Source: Kiritimatiellia bacterium (lineage in GTDB: Bacteria > Verrucomicrobiota > Kiritimatiellia > RFP12 > UBA1067). From it: a DNA stretch of 34,065 nucleotides. The notes beneath the pieces are model-generated. The model was not told the origin of the DNA. It saw only the letters and a list, made by a program, of their open reading frames with translations, and made no database searches. Made by a program: the position numbers and the translations under genes. The stretch's first letter is position 1, and every line of letters starts with the position of its first letter. The DNA is taken from the NCBI GenBank assembly GCA_017447805.1, contig JAFSMR010000074.1:1-34065 (forward strand), read 5' to 3'. Of this stretch, positions 8,407 through 16,949 are shown piece by piece.

Positions 8407-9591
8407 CTATGCCCTCTCGGATTCAAGCTTTTTACAAAACTCTTCTATTCGCCCGGCGGCAATCTTTATTTTTTCCAGACTCGTGGCATAGCTCATTCTG
8501 ACGAACCCCTCACCGCATTTGCCGAACGCCCCGCCCGGTACGCACGCAACACGACTTTCCTTGAGAAGTCTAATCGCGAATTCTTCGCTGGTGAGGCCAG
8601 TCTTGCGAATATCGACAAACAGATAAAATGCGCCTTTGGGTATAGCGGTATCGAGCCCCATGGAATTAAGCGCACCGACAAGCCAATTGCGGCGCTTTTT
8701 ATATTCACGCCGCATGCGATCGACATCTTTATCGCCAAAATCCATCGCTTCCACACCTGCCGCCTGCGCTAGGGTAGGCGCGGACATTATACCGTACTGA
8801 TGGATTTTCATCATCGCGTCGATTATATCTTCGGGGCCTGCCGCATAGCCAAGCCGGTAGCCCGTCATCGCCCACGATTTCGAAAAGCCATTCAACAAAA
8901 CTATTCTATCGCGAAATTCTTTCAAAGCCGCGAAAGACGGCAGAAATTCGCCTTCTTCTACATAATTCAACTCCGAGTATACTTCGTCTGCCAAAAGAAT
9001 CAAATCATGACGCTCGCAAAATTTCGCGATTTCTATCATCTCGTCTTTCGAAAGAACGGCACCGGTCGGGTTGCAGGGGAAGTTTAGCAATAGCGCTTTC
9101 GTCTTGGGAGTAACCTTCTTCTCAAGCGCATCGACCGTCAAGCGAAACTCGTCTTCTACGCTTGTTTCGACGACTACCGGCACGGCATGCGCAAGACGAA
9201 TAGTCGCAGGATAGCTTACGAAGCAAGGTTCGTGATATAAAATCTCGTCCCCCGGCGAGGAGATCGCGCGAATAGCTAAATCTATCGCCTCGGAGACGCC
9301 GACTGTAGCAAGAACTTCTTTTGTCCAATCGAACTTGGCTTCAAACCGGCGCTCGAGATAGCGGCAAATCGCCTGCCGTAGCTGCGGCGTTCCGAGATTG
9401 CTCGTATAATGGGTTCCACCGTTTTCTAGGCATGTTACAGCCGCACGGGAAATATGCCAAGGAGTATCGAAATCCGGCTCGCCTACGCCGAGCGATACAA
9501 TATCTTTCGATTCGGCTACAATATCGAAAAACTTGCGTATTCCGCTTTTCGGCAACTCTGCCACATGCTCTGCTATACGCTTGCGGCTCAT
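8407..9591 (-). CDS. PLP-dependent class I/II aminotransferase (AspC/PatA-like)
   Basis: Fold-type I aminotransferase of 394 residues. Visible features are SLGVGEPDFDTP at 33-44, HYTSNLGTPQLR at 61-72, FPCNPTGAV at 171-179 (Asn173 is the ring contact), ADEVYSEL at 201-208 (Asp202 binds the pyridine nitrogen), and FSKSWAMTGYRLGY at 236-249 with Lys238 as the Schiff-base lysine. A late FVRMSYA holds the carboxylate-binding Arg. The family transaminates aspartate, aromatic or related amino acids with 2-oxoglutarate; the exact substrate cannot be read from sequence. It lies 37 nt after ugd and 5 nt before recD2 on the same strand. The ribosome binding site is only weakly purine-rich (AAAGAAAAG). 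Confidence 0.93.
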   Translation of the reverse strand: MSRKRIAEHVAELPKSGIRKFFDIVAESKDIVSLGVGEPDFDTPWHISRAAVTCLENGGTHYTSNLGTPQLRQAICRYLERRFEAKFDWTKEVLATVGVSEAIDLAIRAISSPGDEILYHEPCFVSYPATIRLAHAVPVVVETSVEDEFRLTVDALEKKVTPKTKALLLNFPCNPTGAVLSKDEMIEIAKFCERHDLILLADEVYSELNYVEEGEFLPSFAALKEFRDRIVLLNGFSKSWAMTGYRLGYAAGPEDIIDAMMKIHQYGIMSAPTLAQAAGVEAMDFGDKDVDRMRREYKKRRNWLVGALNSMGLDTAIPKGAFYLFVDIRKTGLTSEEFAIRLLKESRVACVPGGAFGKCGEGFVRMSYATSLEKIKIAAGRIEEFCKKLESERA

Positions 9592-9628
9592 CTTTTCTTT
9601 ATCGCACTACTTAAGACAATTTTTCAAT

Positions 9629-10981
9629 CTATTTGCCTATATTGAGAACCTTGAAGCCAATTTTCCTTAGCTCGTTGGCGTCGAGACAATTCCTCGTATC
9701 ATAGACTAACGCCGGTTTACGCATGGAATCGTATATTTTCTGCCAATCGAGAGTTGGATAATGACGCCAATCCGTCATTAGAATAATCGCATCGGAAAGT
9801 TCCGCCGCCTTATATTCATCGCTTTCATAAACGATGCCGTCGAGGTCAGCAAGGTCCCTTTGGGCATTATTGAGCGCCTTTGGGTCGGTAATCGTAAGAC
9901 GAACATGCTCTTCTGCAAGAAGTCTTGCGACCTTGCCGGCAGGCGTTTCGCGAGTATCTCCCGTATCTGCCTTGAAGGCAAAACCGAATAGCGTAATCTT
10001 CTTGTTCGCAAGAGTATTGAACATTTCGCGGAAGAGGCGAGATACGATACGTTCTTGCTGATGATCGTTCATCTCAATTACGCCCATCCAATATTCTGCC
10101 GCGGTATGAAGCCCGAATGTCTCGCAAAGATATACGAGGTTCAGGACATCTTTCTTGAAGCAGCTGCCGCCAAAGCCAGGGCCGGCCTTGAGGAATTTTG
10201 GTCCAATCCTCTTATCTGCCCCAATTACTCGCGCGACTTCATCTACATCTGCGCCCGTAGCTTCACAAAGCCCGGCAATTGCGTTTATCGAAGAAACCCT
10301 CTGCGCCAAAAATGCGTTTGCTGCGAGTTTTGTGAGCTCTGCCGACCACACGTTTGTCGTTAGAATCTTTTCTCGATCTACCCACGCGGAATAAATCTCC
10401 ACTGCTTCTTCGATGGCGTCATGTCCTGCGGGAGTCTGCGGGCCGCCTATCAAAACCCTATCGGGCTCGAGCAAATCTTTTATAGCCGTGCCTTCAGCAA
10501 GAAATTCCGGATTGCTCAGAACCGTGAAATTATATCTCGCGTGGTCGTTTAATATCGCGTCCATCGCCGCAGCCGTGCGCACAGGCAAAGTGGATTTTTC
10601 GATTATGATCTTGTCGCCAAGCGCATATTCCTTGATTTCTCTTGCCGTAGCTTCCCAATATTGCAAATCGCTCGCTCTGCCTGCGCCGCGCCCGAACATC
10701 TTCGTAGGAGTATTCACGCCTACAAAAATGATATCACACTCTTGAACAGCACTCTTGATATCGGTAGAGAAAAACAGGTTCTTGCCGCGCGTTTCTTTTA
10801 CGACATCGACTAGCCCAGGTTCATATATCGGCAGATTGTAATCAGCAGAATTCCACTCTTCGATACGCTTGGCGTTGATATCGACAACGAGAACCTTCCT
10901 ATCGGGGTTCATCTTCGCGATAACCGCCATCGTAGGGCCACCTATATACCCCGCACCAATGCAAACTATATTCTTGTTCAT
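9629..10981 (-). CDS. ugd: UDP-glucose 6-dehydrogenase, animal/plant-like type
   Basis: Oxidises UDP-glucose to UDP-glucuronate with two NAD+, feeding capsule, polysaccharide or glycan synthesis. The 450-residue protein has NAD-binding CIGAGYIGGPT at 7-17, VDINAKRIEEWNS at 33-45, LPIYEPGL at 50-57, EKSTLPVRTA at 128-137, SNPEFLAEGTAIKDL at 156-170, and GFGGSCFKKDVLNLVY around 269-284 with the catalytic Cys274. A C-terminal GFAFKADTGDTRETP completes it. Phrases such as WNSxxxxLPIYEPGL, GKNLFFSTDI and KLAANAFLAQRVSSINAI closely follow the animal and plant enzyme from memory, more than the short E. coli Ugd. It is first in the operon, and its start lies 11 nt after a -10 box with no ribosome binding site. 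Confidence 0.95.
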   Translation of the reverse strand: MNKNIVCIGAGYIGGPTMAVIAKMNPDRKVLVVDINAKRIEEWNSADYNLPIYEPGLVDVVKETRGKNLFFSTDIKSAVQECDIIFVGVNTPTKMFGRGAGRASDLQYWEATAREIKEYALGDKIIIEKSTLPVRTAAAMDAILNDHARYNFTVLSNPEFLAEGTAIKDLLEPDRVLIGGPQTPAGHDAIEEAVEIYSAWVDREKILTTNVWSAELTKLAANAFLAQRVSSINAIAGLCEATGADVDEVARVIGADKRIGPKFLKAGPGFGGSCFKKDVLNLVYLCETFGLHTAAEYWMGVIEMNDHQQERIVSRLFREMFNTLANKKITLFGFAFKADTGDTRETPAGKVARLLAEEHVRLTITDPKALNNAQRDLADLDGIVYESDEYKAAELSDAIILMTDWRHYPTLDWQKIYDSMRKPALVYDTRNCLDANELRKIGFKVLNIGK

Positions 10982-10992
10982 GATCAGTTGAT

Positions 10993-11022
10993 ATTATACC
11001 ATATTTTCCCCGCCGCGTACAA
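10993..11022 (-). promoter_or_regulatory. ugd promoter, giving a near-leaderless mRNA
   Basis: On the minus strand the order is TTGTAC (11022-11017), an 18-bp spacer, and TGGTATAAT (11001-10993). This is a perfect extended -10. Transcription should start near 10986, only about 5 nt before the ATG at 10981, and no Shine-Dalgarno fits in that space. Confidence 0.75.
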
Positions 11023-11062
11023 GACCTCTCATTCAAAATTTTCATCAAAATTTCAGGCCGCG

Positions 11063-11530
11063 CTAGTGCCCGAGGGCGTTTCGTTCGGCGGGGGTAATCG
11101 TTCCATCGATAACGAGATTATCGAGGTAGCTCTTGAGCGCTGACTCGGCTTTCCTGCAGAATTCATCGCTATCCTCTTTGGAGCAAAGCCCCTTCTCCGC
11201 GCGCTTACGAGAGCGCGCCATAGATTTTTCTGCTCCGGCAACCGCCCTTTTGACGGCAACCGGAATTCTGAGCGCGGCATTACCCTTCTCAGGATGAGCT
11301 AGTATATAATCAGCGACAATCCGCCGCTGCTCTTGCTCCGGAAAAATCGAGAGTGGCACCTTCACAATCTCGATATCGTTCGAAATTGTCGTCTTACGCT
11401 CTTCTAGCGTGATGACGACACCAGAAATTACATTTCCCGCATGATTGGTATAGCAATTCTCCGCGCGCGCCGGAGAAGATATTGCCAATAGCACGAGTGC
11501 AGTCAATACAGGTTTCAACTTTATCTTCAT
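11063..11530 (-). CDS. small secreted protein, unknown
   Basis: The start is set at 11530 because AAGGAG lies 9 nt upstream and the product then opens with a signal peptide (MKIKLKPVLTALVLLAISSPARA, cleavage before ENC, about residue 23). The longer frame from 11593 lies almost entirely within the 5' leader defined by the promoter at 11594-11622. The mature protein of about 132 residues begins with a short beta-like segment around ENCYTNHAGNVISGVV and continues as a charged helical stretch rich in Arg, Lys and Glu, ending with ITPAERNALGH. There are three Cys after cleavage. I do not recognise a family. It is a single gene between the ugd and lctP units. Confidence 0.75.
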   Translation of the reverse strand: MKIKLKPVLTALVLLAISSPARAENCYTNHAGNVISGVVITLEERKTTISNDIEIVKVPLSIFPEQEQRRIVADYILAHPEKGNAALRIPVAVKRAVAGAEKSMARSRKRAEKGLCSKEDSDEFCRKAESALKSYLDNLVIDGTITPAERNALGH

Positions 11531-11593
11531 CAATTCCCGCTCCTTGAAAGAGAAAAATCGCCTTTCTTTACCAACAATCATCATTGTGGGCAT

Positions 11594-11622
11594 ATTTTAG
11601 CATTTTGGTCATTATCCGTCAA
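11594..11622 (-). promoter_or_regulatory. sigma-70 promoter of the small secreted protein gene
   Basis: Minus strand: TTGACG at 11622-11617, a 17-bp spacer, and TGCTAAAAT at 11602-11594 (extended -10). Transcription should start near 11587, which leaves a leader of about 57 nt and excludes the upstream in-frame ATGs. Confidence 0.78.
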
Positions 11623-11660
11623 GGGGGCGAGATGAATGTTGCCAATGATTTCGCGTTTCC

Positions 11661-11682
11661 CTATTCGGCAAACGCCGAATAG
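11661..11682 (-). terminator. stem-loop after the lactate permease gene
   Basis: CTATTCGGC (11661-11669), loop AAAC, GCCGAATAG (11674-11682): a perfect 9-bp stem 38 nt beyond the permease stop. There is no U-run on the minus strand, so it may be a weak terminator or an RNA-stabilising hairpin. Confidence 0.5.
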
Positions 11683-11719
11683 AAATATGACTATAACACG
11701 GATTTTTCAGCCATACCGA

Positions 11720-13111
11720 TTACTGCGCGCGGAAAAAGATGAAGGTCGCAATAGATGCAACTGCGAGGACAATCAGGAAAAAGACGACCACTTTCTTCAT
11801 TATCTCGCTTTCTTTACCGGCTAAGCCCGTAGCGGCGCATCCTAAAACAATAGACTGCGGGCAAATCATCTTGCCAATACCAGCGCCCATTACATTAGCC
11901 GAAGCAAAAAGGAGTTTTTCGAATTCTGTAGCTCCGGCAGAAGCTTGCAGAGCGCCGAAAAGAACATTCGAACTTGTGCCTGAGCCAGTTATAAACCCGC
12001 CGAGAGAACCAACTACACTAGCAAGAAGAGGATACATACTGCCGGAAATTTTCATCAAGCATTTGGCAAGGATAGCTGTCATTCCCGAAGCGCCCATGAT
12101 TTTGGCCAGCGCCAATACAAAGCAGATTGTAGTAATCGCCAAGGCATATTTCTTTAATGTAATAAAGAAAAGCGCTATAATCCTAAGAGGCCGAATTCTT
12201 TGTGCAAGCGCCCCGAGAATGCCGGCGATTAAAATAAGAATTCCCGGCGAAATCTTTTTGTCATGCGGCAAAAATGCCGCAACCCCGAGAATAATGACGA
12301 CAAATGCAAAAGGCATCCAGGCCCAAAGCGCCCTCTTCGCATTAATCGACCGAAAATTCCCCATGGCCCCAAGAACAATCATTACAGAAATTCCGCCGAT
12401 GACATCCGGCAACTCGCAACCAAGCGTAAGAGCTGTAGCTACCCAAGGCAATATAAAGGCAATATCTGCAATAAGGGCAAGATGGAATTTTTCTTTCAAT
12501 CCCCTAAAACCATCTGTAATAAACAAAATAAGAAACGGCGAAAGAGATGTCGCAGCTATTTGAAGAAGCACAATCTTCGAAGAAAGCGTCCCTAGCCCAA
12601 GCGCAGTCTCATCCGCCAAAGCCATCGTCGGCACGCCGACAGAGCCGAATGCCGTCGGCGTAGTATTGGCGACAAGAGCACACAAAACGGCTTTTACGGG
12701 ATCAAAGCCAATTCCGACCAAAATCGCGCAAGGTATGGCTACAGCCGTCCCGAAACCAGCCATACCTTCCATAAAATTACCAAATCCCCATATGACAATC
12801 AATGCAAGATACCTATAATCTGAAGAAAGCGAGCCTAGCATCTTCTTGATTTCATCCATCGCCTTAGATTCAACCGTCAGCGCATAAGTAAAAAGCGCTG
12901 AAATTATAACAAGCCCAATTGGGAAAAGCCCGCTGGCAACGCCCCTAAGAGTACATTTTCCGATTTCGCCGAGCGGCAGTCCAAAGACGAAAAGCGCTTC
13001 CACCGCAGATATACCCAGCGCCGTAAATGCCGCGAGATACGCTGGCGCCTTAAGAAGCGTCAGCATAATAATCAAGGCCAAAATTGGCAATATAGCGCCT
13101 ATAGTTCCCAT
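11720..13111 (-). CDS. lctP: L-lactate/glycolate permease-family transporter
   Basis: Integral membrane transporter of the LctP family (TC 2.A.14), which imports lactate or glycolate with protons. The 463-residue protein is almost wholly hydrophobic, with about 12-13 membrane segments. It contains family-like stretches: GFGNFMEGMAGFGTAVAIPC, ALVANTTPTAFGSVGVPTMAL, then late GGFITGSGTSSNVLFGALQ and GAGIGKMICPQSIVLG. It is shorter than the roughly 550-residue E. coli LctP and GlcA, mainly in loops, so substrate assignment is tentative. It is transcribed alone, divergently from the transglutaminase gene, and no lactate dehydrogenase gene is nearby. The ATG lacks a strong ribosome binding site (AGGA is about 17 nt upstream). 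Confidence 0.88.
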   Translation of the reverse strand: MGTIGAILPILALIIMLTLLKAPAYLAAFTALGISAVEALFVFGLPLGEIGKCTLRGVASGLFPIGLVIISALFTYALTVESKAMDEIKKMLGSLSSDYRYLALIVIWGFGNFMEGMAGFGTAVAIPCAILVGIGFDPVKAVLCALVANTTPTAFGSVGVPTMALADETALGLGTLSSKIVLLQIAATSLSPFLILFITDGFRGLKEKFHLALIADIAFILPWVATALTLGCELPDVIGGISVMIVLGAMGNFRSINAKRALWAWMPFAFVVIILGVAAFLPHDKKISPGILILIAGILGALAQRIRPLRIIALFFITLKKYALAITTICFVLALAKIMGASGMTAILAKCLMKISGSMYPLLASVVGSLGGFITGSGTSSNVLFGALQASAGATEFEKLLFASANVMGAGIGKMICPQSIVLGCAATGLAGKESEIMKKVVVFFLIVLAVASIATFIFFRAQ

Positions 13112-13153
13112 TTTCTAGCAATTTATGATTCCTGCCACCAGTTTATGCTGTAT

Positions 13154-13162
13154 ATTATAACA
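13154..13162 (-). promoter_or_regulatory. extended -10 promoter of the permease gene
   Basis: TGTTATAAT on the minus strand (TATAAT at 13159-13154). The -35 is poor. The leader would be about 36 nt. It is divergent from the promoter at 13201-13229, so the two genes share a short regulatory region. Confidence 0.6.
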
Positions 13163-13200
13163 TTTTCTTAAGCATCCTGCTAGTGCAAATATTTTGCGAC

Positions 13201-13229
13201 TAGAAAAAAAACGCAAAATATGGTATAAT
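13201..13229 (+). promoter_or_regulatory. promoter of the transglutaminase operon, leaderless type
   Basis: TAGAAA at 13201-13206, a 17-bp spacer, then TGGTATAAT at 13221-13229, a perfect extended -10. Transcription should start near 13236, only about 3 nt before the ATG at 13239, leaving no space for a ribosome binding site. Confidence 0.7.
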
Positions 13230-13238
13230 ATGTGGCCT

Positions 13239-16200
13239 ATGAACACCAAGTATATTCGATTGGCAACTCTCGCCCTCGCAGGGATGATTTTTGAATACAC
13301 TTTTGCTCTTTCTATGAGCGAAGTAACGAGCGAAAAGTTCCCTGACGCGGATTCTGTAGTCCTCGATATGTTCGATTATATTGAATATAATCCTGATGGA
13401 ACATATGTAAGCGAAAGCTCGCAGACTACAAAGATTCTAACGGAAAAAGGACGCCGCGAAGAGACCGAAATCGAAGTTAATTACAACGCAAGATATACTA
13501 GAGCGTTCATTACATCGCTTTCCATTACAAGCGAAGACGGCACTAGGCGCGAAATCGACCTCGCGCCAATCTTGACCGAGACTACCGATAACTCCTCGGC
13601 AAGCGAAAATATCTACGACCCGATGGCGAAGAAACTTTTCTGCCCGATTCCGAATGTAAAAATCGGCGATGTGATAACTTACACTACTAGGAGAGAAACT
13701 TTTGCCTCGCGAATCAAAGACCAATGGGCGGATGTAAAGATTTTGGAATGGTCGTGCCCGATTCTCAAGGCTACCGTGATGGTGAAATCTCCGGCTGGTC
13801 GTCCGCTGAAGAAATACGCGATTCGCCGACCTCTAGGCAATGTAACTTATAGCGAAAAAACTCTCGAGGATGGTAGCATCCTTAGGACATGGATTGCGGA
13901 AAATTCCCCCCAAATGTTCCCCGAGCCTGATATGCCCGCGCAATATACTCAGGTGCAAAGCCTCAGGACTTCAACCGCAGACGACTGGCGAGATATCTCG
14001 CGCTGGTATTGGGAAGTATCTCTTCCTCACCTCGAAAAGACCAATACGGCCATTACCAATAAAGTCGAAGAAATCGTCGCGAAAGCGAAGGCGGATAATA
14101 TAGATGTAATGAGCGCAATTTACAAATGGGTTTCGCAAGAAATCCGCTACATGGGCCTCACGATGGAAGATACATCGCCAGGCTACGCGCCGCACGATGT
14201 CGATATCACTTTCGGCAATAAATATGGCGTATGCCGCGATAAGGCCGCGCTCCTCGTTGCGATGCTCAGAATCGCCGACTACGAGGCGTATCCCGTTCTA
14301 ATCCACGCAGGCGCGAAAATGGATGAAGAAGTCGCGATGCCCTACTTCAACCATGCGATTGCATCGGTCGCAAAAGGCGACGGCAGTTACATCTTGATGG
14401 ACCCTACCGATGAATCCAGCCGCGACCTAATGCCGGCGTATCTGAGCGACCGCTCGTTTTTGGTCGCGACCCCGGAAGGCGAAAGGCTTCTTACCTCGCC
14501 TGTGCCGAGCGCTGACGAAAACGCCGTAAAAATTTCGAGCCTTGCCAGCTTGAACCCCGATGGGTCGATGATTTTCACAAGCCATGTAATCATGACCGGC
14601 ATAAACGACAACATATACCGTAGCGCACTTCTGAGGCGCAAGGATACTGAAAGAAGGAAACTCTTCGAGCGCAACCTCATGGCGATTTCACCGGGCGCAG
14701 AACTGCTCAATATCGAAATTCTTCCTAAAGACTTGCAGGATACTACAAAGCCGATCGAAATCAACCTGTCGGCACGTCTGCCGGAAACGCTTATCTACGG
14801 CGAAACTGGTGTAGAGCTTCTGCACCCCATGCTTTCGCGCACTCTAGGCGCCGCCAACTGGCTGCTCGGCGGAAAGACCTCTCTCGAAAAGCGCAACTAC
14901 CCGCTCTGCATCAATTCGACGGCGCGCGTGGACGAAGAACTCGAAATCTACCTGAACGGGGCCGTAGGCGAGGTGATATATTTGCCGCCAGATCTCGAAA
15001 TCACAGGCGACTACGAATGGGAAAGGACTATGAAAGCGGAAAACAGCAAGCTTATCGTGCGCCGCTCGAACGCAATAAACGCAGTGGAATTTTCGCCCGA
15101 AGCCTACCAGAAAATCCGCGAAGAAATGAAGAAATCGGAAGCCGCAGAGCGCCAGCGCCCGATTTTCGCGCGCACCAGTCTGAAAAACGCCAACGCGAGA
15201 ATCATCCAAAGCCGCAAAGATATTTGGCTTTCTTCGGCACGCGACTGGGTCGTCACGAATTCCGTAGTGCAACAGGTTCTCACCTATGACGGCAAGAAGA
15301 AACTCTCAGAACTTAAATTCGAGTACAATCCTCAATGGGAGAAAATCGAAATCGTCTCTGCGGCAGTATCAAACTCTAACGGCCGCGTGTTCACCGCGAC
15401 TGAGCGCGAAATCAACACATTCGATTGCGACTGGGTCGCGAGCGCACCGCGCTACCCCGCTTCGCGCAAGATTATCGTCAATCTGCCAGGTGTTGAAGTC
15501 GGTAGCTTCATCAACTACACGATCGTTCGCGAAATCAAAGATGCGCCACTTGAATTCTATGGCCGCTGGTTCTTGGATTCGACAGAACCAACCGATGAAA
15601 TTACAATCAATCTAAACGGCGAAACGATTACAGAGAAAAACGTAAAAACGGTAACGACGGAAACCATGGACGCGCATTCCATCCTTTGGAGAAATTCGTT
15701 TACGGTCTCTTCCAACGATTTCGCAGTAGTCTCTGCCCGACTTCGCGAGGCAACAGATGTAAAACCGCTCAAGTTGGACGCGCGAGACGAAAAACCTTGG
15801 GGCGAATCGATTCAATCCATCCGCGACTGGATGTCGAAGAACGTAAGAATCGCCGGTCCCTCGCTTTGGGAAACACGAATCGAATCTCAGACGACAGCGC
15901 CCGAAAAGATTATCGAAGAGCGCTATGCTTCGCGCCTCGACTACATACGTACCATGACCGCCCTCATGAAAGGCGCAGGCTTTGATGCCGATATCGTATT
16001 CTCGTCGCTCGATTCCGGCGAGGCTATGGAAATAAGGCTTTACGATATAACCGCAAAACCCCATATATCGAAATTCTGCTATCCTCTTTGCCGCGTAAAA
16101 GAAAAATCCGGCGCATTCCTTTGGTTTGGCGGCGAGGAAAAGACCTATTTCATCGGAACGGAATCCGAATACACGCCTCTTGGGTCTACGCCATACGAAG

Positions 16201-16949
16201 GTTCTACATATATCGCACCTCAAGATATTTCGGAAGAAATCAAGGCCGTCACGCCGACCGAAGAAAATCTCTCATCGTTCAAGCGTGAAACAATGGTTTG
16301 CTACGTGCGCAAGGATGGCGCAGTCGATTTCGAAATCGAGAATACGACATTCGGTCCGTCCGTCGGCGCATTCAGAAAGCAATATGCCGAAATTCTGCCG
16401 GAAGACCGTGCGCGCCACTACCAGGAGCTTTTGGGCGAAATTGCGCAGGGCGCAAGCGCTACTGGCGAGCTGGAGACAGATTATACTGGCTACCCGGCGC
16501 GCCTCGCCTACAAAGCATACGTGCCCGATTATGCCGTAATCGAAGATGATCGGCTTACAATCGCGCTGCCGGCGTTCTACGAACAACTCTTCCCGATTGG
16601 AGGCGCGAGAAGAGAAAATCCAATAGGTATCTCCGGGTGCTATCCTGAAGAAACGAGCGTAAAAGTAGTATTCCCCGAAGGCTACACACAAATCGAGCAC
16701 CTGCCCGACAACTTCACTTTCCTCAATCCCAAGAACGGCAAAGTCTGGTATACGAACACTGTAACGAGCTCGATAGAAGAGGTAGAGGGTCTCTCGGGCA
16801 AGCGGCTTGTCGTAAGAATCGAACGCTATGTAAACGAGCGCGACTACGAGTGGCTCGGCAAAGAATACGCCGGCATGCTTCGCGATTGGTCTCGAATCGG
16901 GTCCTCTAGAGCGAACCGCACGATTTCCGTCAGAGCGAAAGCACAATGA
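13239..16949 (+). CDS. secreted DUF3857/transglutaminase-like protein, duplicated architecture
   Basis: The start at 13239 (not the frame from 13194, which lies upstream of the predicted transcript) gives 1236 residues with an N-terminal signal segment (IRLATLALAGMIFEYTFALS). The first half has a DUF3857-like beta domain and a transglutaminase core: KWVSQEIRYMG, KYGVCRDKAALLVAML with Cys332, YFNHAIAS with His372, and ILMDPTDE with Asp388, an intact Cys-His-Asp triad. The second half repeats this plan. A DUF3857-like region starts near residue 680 (VVQQVLTYDGKKKLSELKFE), then a core-like region (RDWMSKNVRI, ERYASRLDYIRTMTALMK). Arg899 stands where Cys is expected, so the second core is probably inactive. 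Function is unknown; a periplasmic peptidase or crosslinker is a guess. It overlaps trmD-tadA by 4 bp (ATGA). Confidence 0.9.
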   Translation: MNTKYIRLATLALAGMIFEYTFALSMSEVTSEKFPDADSVVLDMFDYIEYNPDGTYVSESSQTTKILTEKGRREETEIEVNYNARYTRAFITSLSITSEDGTRREIDLAPILTETTDNSSASENIYDPMAKKLFCPIPNVKIGDVITYTTRRETFASRIKDQWADVKILEWSCPILKATVMVKSPAGRPLKKYAIRRPLGNVTYSEKTLEDGSILRTWIAENSPQMFPEPDMPAQYTQVQSLRTSTADDWRDISRWYWEVSLPHLEKTNTAITNKVEEIVAKAKADNIDVMSAIYKWVSQEIRYMGLTMEDTSPGYAPHDVDITFGNKYGVCRDKAALLVAMLRIADYEAYPVLIHAGAKMDEEVAMPYFNHAIASVAKGDGSYILMDPTDESSRDLMPAYLSDRSFLVATPEGERLLTSPVPSADENAVKISSLASLNPDGSMIFTSHVIMTGINDNIYRSALLRRKDTERRKLFERNLMAISPGAELLNIEILPKDLQDTTKPIEINLSARLPETLIYGETGVELLHPMLSRTLGAANWLLGGKTSLEKRNYPLCINSTARVDEELEIYLNGAVGEVIYLPPDLEITGDYEWERTMKAENSKLIVRRSNAINAVEFSPEAYQKIREEMKKSEAAERQRPIFARTSLKNANARIIQSRKDIWLSSARDWVVTNSVVQQVLTYDGKKKLSELKFEYNPQWEKIEIVSAAVSNSNGRVFTATEREINTFDCDWVASAPRYPASRKIIVNLPGVEVGSFINYTIVREIKDAPLEFYGRWFLDSTEPTDEITINLNGETITEKNVKTVTTETMDAHSILWRNSFTVSSNDFAVVSARLREATDVKPLKLDARDEKPWGESIQSIRDWMSKNVRIAGPSLWETRIESQTTAPEKIIEERYASRLDYIRTMTALMKGAGFDADIVFSSLDSGEAMEIRLYDITAKPHISKFCYPLCRVKEKSGAFLWFGGEEKTYFIGTESEYTPLGSTPYEGSTYIAPQDISEEIKAVTPTEENLSSFKRETMVCYVRKDGAVDFEIENTTFGPSVGAFRKQYAEILPEDRARHYQELLGEIAQGASATGELETDYTGYPARLAYKAYVPDYAVIEDDRLTIALPAFYEQLFPIGGARRENPIGISGCYPEETSVKVVFPEGYTQIEHLPDNFTFLNPKNGKVWYTNTVTSSIEEVEGLSGKRLVVRIERYVNERDYEWLGKEYAGMLRDWSRIGSSRANRTISVRAKAQ

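Noticed and set aside
11739..12563. 274-codon plus-strand frame opposite the permease
   Set aside because: It is antisense to a clear membrane transporter and its product has no coherent features.
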